From Haberlea rhodopensis (lineage: Eukaryota > Streptophyta > Magnoliopsida > Lamiales > Gesneriaceae): a stretch of 64,000 nt of DNA. Below, piece after piece: positions 57,701-64,000 of this stretch (position 1 is the stretch's first letter; every line of letters starts with the position of its first letter). The stretch is from NCBI GenBank assembly GCA_907163345.1, contig CAJQUN010000155.1, positions 682,001 through 746,000 on the forward strand. The letters run 5' to 3'. Both the position numbers and the translations under genes were made by a program. The notes under the pieces were generated by a model. It was not told the origin of the DNA. It did not search any database and saw nothing but the letters and a program-made list of their open reading frames with translations.

Positions 57701-60700
57701 CAGGATGACCAGAACTCTTTACCTGCATCCCAACCGATGGGTATGATAACACCTGGAAAAAATCCTATCCATATCCAAGGACCTGACAGTGAATCATACT
57801 CAGAAAGGGAATCAGAGTTATACAGACAAACTGTAAGTAGTCAACAGTCCATTGCAGTGGGGTCAAATAATCAAGTTCCCTTGGCACCCGAAGTGAATGA
57901 TCTACAACCATTGTCAACAGGAAGAGGAAATCAACAAACATCTAGCATGGGAATCAGTAATGGACAGGACATGACTACAATAAATCAGCATGCCATGGAA
58001 ACTGGGATGAACAGCCAGGCCATGACCTCGGGTATAAGTAATCAACAATCAACGACAAATAGTAATCAACAGCCAGGTACCACGTTGAAGTTGAACAAAC
58101 AAGTTCCTTTTGGCATGTTGCTTCCTATTATACAACCACAACTGGATAAGGACAGAGCCATGCAACTTCAGACTCTTTACGTCAAGCTGAGGGTGGTTTT
58201 CAGTTGCTCTTTACTTTTTAACAATAGCCTTTTAAGAATGTTTACCTTAGTTTCTAAAAATTTTCATTTTTTGCCAGAAAAATGAGATCTCTAAAGATAA
58301 TTTTGTCCGACACATGAGAAGCCTTGTCGGGGATCAGATGCTAAAGATGGCTGTGTATAAATTGCAGACTCAGGTATGTGATTGTATAATGTTCAATTGA
58401 CTTAAGTTTTCATTTCAAAACCCTGTTTAGAGTAAGTTGAGGATATGGAATTCAGGCTGCTAAGAACTTGCAGACTCCCACTCCCCCTAATCAGCATCAG
58501 ACACAGCCTCCACCTGGAGGACGACAATTGCAAGTGTCATCAAGTGGTGAATTCTTTGATGAAACCTAACTTGTTAATCAATTGCTTCATAAACCTCAGT
58601 GATTTTCTGCTGAGAAAAACTCCTTTCTTATTTTTTTCAGCACAAATGGCGACTGATTTAAGAAATCCAGCAATTGATAGTAATACAGTGAAATCACATG
58701 TGGCGGAAAGCCTAGCTGATTCACAAGGATTGCAAGTAATTCAATTATGAGCTTCGAGTTTGAGTGTTAAATTTAAGTCAATTAAATAATTATCTTGCAT
58801 TTCCAATACAGGAGCTTGATAAGCAGCAGCATCCACTCTTCTCACAAACGTCTTTTCCCACATATGGAAGTTCTGGGAGTAATTATTCGCCTTTCTCTGC
58901 AACAAATTTTAGTTCTTCAACATCTATCCGACCGCAGCCTCGAGATTCACAAATGAGGCAGGCTCCAGCTCATCAGAATATAGCATCTAATCACTTGGGG
59001 CCATCAACCCAGAATACAAATGTGATGAACATGGCCAAGTTTGAGAGGCCACCTTCTTTTAGCGATCCTAAGAAAATGCAGGCAAGAACACTGACTCAAA
59101 TGACCAGCAACACTGAATTACCACAGAATATATCCGAATGGACATCGCCCACCGGTATTTCATCGTCAATGCCATATGCGAAGCAGGAACCAGTTGATCA
59201 ATCAAGTGAACTACAACTGAAGGCCCAGTTGAATTCTTCACAGGGGTTACCAAATATGTCTTCTGCTCAAAGCATGGTAATTACAAGCTTGATGACCTCA
59301 TTAACCCAGATTGATGAGCATAATATTTTTGTGAACTTTAAATATTATGTGTCTCTCTCTAGTTTCTCTGTCATACTTTTGTTGATGTTTGGTTTCCAGA
59401 CCAGGTTTATGCGTGCATGTATGGCAACTAGCATAAATAACTCACGGTTTGGCAGGCACAATCTGATGAGTCTGAATCAAGTATTACTATCAACATGAAA
59501 GTCTTACTAAATAACTTTTGGATAGCTGGCTACATGTTAGTCAACAGTTTAGCATGGTAATTACAAGCTTGATGACCTCATTAACCCAGATTGATGAGCA
59601 TAATATTTTTGTGGACTTTAAATATTATGTGGCTCTCTCTCTAGTTTCTGTCATACTTTTGTTGATGTTTGGTTTCCAGACCAGGTTTATACGTGCATGT
59701 ATGGCAACTAGCATAAATAACTCACGGTTTGGCGGGTACAATCTGATGAGTCTGAATCAAGTATTACTATCAACAAGAAAGTCTTACTAAATAACTTTTG
59801 GATAGCTGGTTACATGTTAGTAGTCAACAGTTTAAAACTTTTATAAAGTAATGTTATTATCTGTACTGTTGTTAATCACTGCATTGTGCCATGTGCTTAT
59901 GCTATGCCATAATAAAAGCAGTAGAATTTACTGTTAGTTATGGAGCGATTTTTCAAAATGTAATCATATTTGACTTATTTTACTTGTTTAATGGTTGCTA
60001 ATGTGTTTTAACTTTTCAAATTATTTCTCCTTTTATTGCGTGTTATCTTTTTTTATTCCACGAGATGTGAAAAAACAAGATAACTAAATGTAATTTCTCA
60101 TAAAATTATTTTAGTTTCTTGGTAATCTATCCTTTCGTATGAGGTTATTAACTTCCAGAGATTTTCTATTTTCTCTGTAAGAATAGTGCTCGCAACCAAG
60201 ATTGATTCTTTCTATCTAAAGTACGGAATTTACATGTTGCTCCCTAGATTCTTAATGGTTCATTTAACGGAAAAACTGAAGGTTATTTGTATCATATTTC
60301 ATTCTTGATACCATGAATCTCCATCTTGCAGCTGAATAAAATGCTCGATTTTGTTGAGGCTTAAAGCTTTTGGTTTAATCCTTGTTGCTCATCTCCTCCT
60401 CCTCACTTCAGAAGATAAATGGAAATATGTTATGTGAGTTGAATTGAAGGTTTATTGGCAACTGATCCACCAAGTGTGGCCATGTAACTTCTGCCGCAGT
60501 AAAGTTGCCTGACCTTGTAGAGTGGTACAGCTGGATCAATCATTGTATTTCTGTACTCCAAAACTCCGAGTTTCTAGCAAATAAATAGAATTTAGAAGCC
60601 TTTTATACAACAATTTGCTAGCCAAGGAGTTCTGGTGAAATTTTTGCTTGGAGTAGCTATAATTGCCAAGTTTTTCATTTGGCTTGCTTGACACATTCTC

Positions 60701-63265
60701 AACTGCCCAATTGTTTGCCCGTGTCCTCGTCTTGCTTTTCTGCTCATTGGATTTCTTTTTTCTAATTGAAATTTAATTCCTCGAGCAAGATAACCTTTTC
60801 TTATGATAAATTGTATCTCAGAGATATCATGATTGTTATTTTTTGTTAAAAATTATCGATGTGTCAGCTTTTACCCTCTCTCTCTCTCTCAGATGTCTTC
60901 CCTGATTGCTCCTGTTGGGCCTGGAAACTACAAGGCTCCCCTTAAAAAGCCTCTGGTTGGTCAGAAGAAACAAATTGAAGCCCCCAGTTCTTCTCCTCCA
61001 TCAAGGTGACATCATTAATCAATACATATTAGGAAATCTACTTGAAAGCCAAATGCTTCAGCATATTTAGTACTGAATTTTAAGATATTTAGCAGTAAGA
61101 AGCAAAAGTTGTCTGGAGCCTTTTTGGATCAAAGTATTGAACAACTCAATGATGTTACTGCAGTCAGTGGGGTTAATCTCAGGGTAACTCCTTCACACAA
61201 TGAGTGAAAAAATTTACTTTTTTCAACCACCGACGACCCATTTTTACTTACTTTTTTGTATAACCATTGATTTGCGATTCTTATGAACTGAATACATGAA
61301 TAGGAGGAGGAAGAACAACTTTTTTATGGCTCCAAGGAAGACAGCCGGGCTTCAGAAGCATCTCGACGGGTTGTCCAAGAAGAGGAAGAAAGGCTGATTT
61401 TGCATAAGATTCCACTTCAGAAGCAAGTGGTGGAAATAAGTAAATATTTTCTTATTTCTATATTGAACAATCTTTGCTTGGATTATCTTTTTATATCTTA
61501 TTATGCGTACATCTTGGTATCGTAAAGATTAAATCTGGGCTTTTTGTCTGCTCAGTGGCAAAATGTGGTTTGAAGGATATGAACAGTGATGTAGAGCGAT
61601 GCTTGTCCTTGGTAAAATCGAATTCTCCATTACTTTTCTTTTTGTGCTGTCAAACTTTTTATTGATTTATTTTTTGTTGAACGTTGTACACTTAGTGTGT
61701 GGAAGAGAGAATGCGCGGAATTATAGCTAATGTCATCAGACTGTCAAAACAGGTTTATTTTCATGCTTTGCTTTTATTTGCCTTGCCCTTCTTTTTCCTT
61801 TACCATGTCTTTTCGGATTAAAACATTCCCCTTAATATTTTCTACTCTTTTAATGAATACTGTAGCGAGTTGGTATGGAGAAGTTGAGGCACAGAACTAT
61901 TGTCACTTCGGATGTTCGGCAAAAGATCACGACTATCAATCGTAATGCTCGTGAAGAATGGGAGAAGAAACAGGCGGAAACAGAAAAATCTCAAAAAATG
62001 AATGAAGTTAGATTCCAGAATATACTTTTGTCAATTCAATGTGGATTTTGCACTCTTATTAGGAAAGACTGAATTGCTTTCTTATTATGTGGAATGCAGA
62101 CTGAGAGTGATTCTGGAGTTGATGGTGACAAGGAGAAGGATGAAAGCCGTATAAGATCAGCGAAGGTACTGATAATTATCTCCCCTAATGTATGAAATTC
62201 CTAATATATTTCCAATTCTTTTATTATCTGCAGGCTAACAAGGATGAAGATGATAAGATGCGCACTACAGCTGCAAATGTTGCTGTAAGAGCTGCTACTG
62301 GAGTTGGCGACATGCTTTCGAGGTGGCAGTTAATGATTGAGGCCAAGCAGAAACTGGGAGGAACTGAAACTCTATCTGGTTCCCAACCTGGTAAAGATGT
62401 AGCACGAAAACCTTTACCCGCATCTTCGAGGAACATCAGGGAAAGTCAAGAAGCGGAAAAACAAGATCGTTCACCTGCTTTTAACACCCCTGGTTTGTTG
62501 GCTTTATAATTCTGAAATAAAAATGATTTATTACTTTAATTACAAGCTGTTTCTTCGTTTCAATCTATAAGTCGAACACAGTCATGGAAATCTACTAGAT
62601 ACGTTACCCAACGAACTTAATTGGTTTCATGAGCAAGTTGTTCTAGGGAAGAGCCTATACCTCTGATTTGTCTCAAGAAATTTATCTTACAATCACTGTT
62701 TTGTTTCTTCTACTCGTACGTATGTTTTGTCAATATATGGGGTTCACATGTGATTTGCATATCCATACATCTGAAAAGAATCTTCATGGATGACATCCTT
62801 TACGTGTGGGCATCTATTTGGATCTAGAAATCTGTAACATCTTATGAGTATTTTTTGTCTGATTCAATCGCGATTAACTTTGTTGGCAAAAGAGTTAACA
62901 TGTTGTTCTCTATATGGCTATTTAGCTTCTTATATTCTTCTCTCTTGAGGTGATTCTTTTACTTACCAAAATATAGGGAAATGATTAGATATACACCTTA
63001 CGCGTCGGTTGTTTGAGTGAATCGAGGTTTGTTATTTGATATTGTGATAGTTGTACTGCTGGTTCTCTCCGTGATTGTTGACAGTCTTTTACGTGCAGCA
63101 TCTGTTAGAAAAGTTGTAAGAAATCAAATCGTATTGCCTCGGGTGGCTCGGAGCATCTCAGTTAAAGATGTGATCGCTTTCTTAGAAAGGGAACCTCAGA
63201 TGTCAAAATCTACTCTGATATACCGATTGTATGACAAGATTGGTGCCCATGCTACCGGGGAATGA
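54749..63265 (+). CDS. TAF4: Transcription initiation factor TFIID subunit 4 (TAF4/TAF4b)
   Basis: TAF4 is a core TFIID scaffold that pairs with TAF12 through its histone-fold region in the nucleus. Sixteen coding exons: 54749-54787, 54934-55042, 57450-58192, 58278-58373, 58456-58546, 58641-58735, 58812-59276, 60893-61005, 61096-61183, 61304-61439, 61556-61611, 61696-61752, 61866-62006, 62100-62165, 62234-62492, 63099-63265. All have GT-AG borders and the phases join exactly: 2,721 nt, 906 aa. The start reads MDPNIMKLLEEDE, the usual plant TAF4 N-terminus. Residues about 50-290 are low complexity and Gln/Ser-rich. The RST domain spans about 265-330 (VKLRKNEISKDNFVRHMRSL, GDQMLKMAVYKLQ). The C-terminal TAF4 region is about 590-906: SGAFLDQSIEQLNDVTAVSG, RHRTIVTSDVRQKI, NVAVRAATGVGDML, and SVKDVIAFLEREPQMSKSTL ending ATGE. 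No lesion is visible. Intron 2 (2.4 kb) and intron 7 (1.6 kb) are enlarged. Whether it is TAF4 or TAF4b is not resolved. Confidence 0.95.
56095..56700 (-). pseudogene. Copia Gag fragment in TAF4 intron 2
   Basis: Minus-strand pieces include SIYFSRVFTVSNQLTRNGQK, then LKDVGIIEKIIRSLDSSFDS and TTTIIEETR. These match the UBN2-type copia Gag pattern (FxRVxxxVNQMRxNGExL, VVEKILRSLxxKFD). There are stops and frame changes, so this is a dead fragment lying antisense to TAF4. The following 56,740-57,060 (TTATTATAAATAGAGTG and a leader-like tract) could be part of a related LTR. Confidence 0.7.
59271..59836 (+). repeat. 280-bp tandem duplication covering the exon 7 donor of TAF4
   Basis: The unit starts AGCATGGTAATTACAAGC at 59271 and again at 59551, with a few substitutions. 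The first six bases are the end of exon 7 and the next are its splice donor, so the second copy brings a duplicate donor into the intron. Confidence 0.93.
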
Positions 63266-64000
63266 TCCGATTTGCTTATATTCAGCCCTCCCCCAGGATA
63301 TGATTTGTTGCTAAAAAGTGCCAATATGAAAGTCTACTACCCTGGTATTTCACTTGACATACAACTGATAATATGTGACCACAATGCCACGAGGTTTGAC
63401 GTGCTAAATGATTTACTTCATTTCTGCCTGTTTCTGTTGGTATGGTTTGTGGGAATCCTTGTAGATGATGAGGTGTTCGAAGAGAATGGCCAAAAATTAT
63501 ATTTACATATGTTGTATCATACAAACATTATGCTATTGTAAAAGAGCCGGGAAATTTCTGGGTTATACCTTGCTTAAAATTTTATTTCGGTTTCATCGGT
63601 ATTCGGGTGTCGCATATTACATCATTATTTATTTTTCAAATATTATTCAATTTGATAAGAAAGGTGTATCAAACTGTTTGCAACAATATGGTTTTGTATT
63701 TATTTAACATGGCATGAAAGATGAAGTAAGATTTAGGGATGCTTATCGGATTGGAACAATCCGTATCCCATCGAAATTCGTTCTACTCTTTTATCCATTT
63801 ACTCTTTCAACACTGAAGTCCATTAATTTGAACCCAACAAAATGCCTGTCTTAGCCTAGCATGCACGTGATATGTTTTGTTTTCTGAACTTACTCTCGTT
63901 TTCTTTGTTTTGAAGTTGAACTGGTTCGCAGAATATTTGTCAAGACTAACATGTGTGACATACTCCCCCATCCCCCCCAAAACGTGTTTAGTGGTTGGAT
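63266..64000 (+). other. TAF4 3' UTR and downstream sequence
   Basis: No further gene. The 3' UTR probably occupies the first few hundred bases; no canonical AATAAA can be picked. Open frames here have no family signature. Confidence 0.45.

Noticed and set aside
63282..63707. Open frames after the TAF4 stop codon
   Set aside because: Short, unsupported, and within the expected 3' UTR or downstream spacer.

Overview
The window is nuclear DNA of a flowering plant, most likely a eudicot. GT-AG introns, a class II LBD gene, a TAF4 gene and plant-only transposon families (Tekay/Tat Ty3-gypsy, copia, hAT, MULE, plant mobile domain) all point there. The base composition is AT-rich with TA microsatellites. 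I cannot fix the species; an asterid is a weak guess. Only three genes look like intact host genes. Most of the rest is nested or decayed mobile DNA.

Layout. 1-4,905: end of a chromovirus (Tekay-like) element with a 2.6 kb LTR, abutting a second LTR-like block. 4,906-8,672: AT-rich spacer. 8,673-9,146: a complete non-autonomous hAT element with a perfect 8-bp target duplication and an unusual GC-rich CGGCAC-repeat body. 10,138-10,786: a two-exon class II LBD (LOB-domain) gene. About 10,885-14,745: a transposon carrying a broken plant-mobile-domain (PMD) gene, with five palindromic repeats at each end. 15,163-16,850: 3' end of a Tat-type gypsy element with an antisense extra ORF and its LTR. 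17,448-19,151 (minus): a small secreted proline-rich peptide precursor, apparently with an 11-nt micro-exon. About 21,260-24,640: decayed zf-MYM/DUF4371-type hAT transposase. 27,541-36,336 (minus): Tekay-like element with nearly identical LTRs but no intact coding capacity. 37,203-53,078: a very large MULE with mudrA (+) and a ULP1/C48-like protease gene (-) facing each other, the architecture of Kaonashi-type MULEs. Its non-coding DNA is filled with a TTCGTGCAYCA word. Inside its mudrA sits a copia element (38,108-44,795, TSD CATCT) that encodes only Gag, and inside that element's 3' LTR sits a 1.5 kb solo-LTR-like insertion (TSD GTAGC). 53,2xx-63,265: a complete TAF4 gene with 16 coding exons (906 aa).

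How the parts relate. The three host genes are functionally unrelated: a nitrogen/development transcription factor, a secreted peptide and a general TFIID subunit. What links them is transposon pressure. The PMD element begins about 100 bp after the LBD stop. The MULE ends about 100 bp before the probable TAF4 promoter. A copia gag scrap lies in TAF4 intron 2. The most unusual signal is that five unrelated elements here each carry their own reiterated short, GC-containing, palindromic or near-palindromic word. The clearest cases are the MULE (TTCGTGCAYCA) and the PMD transposon (CGCCATCTGAGATGGCG).

All homology statements come from recognition of motifs by eye. No database search or alignment program was run.
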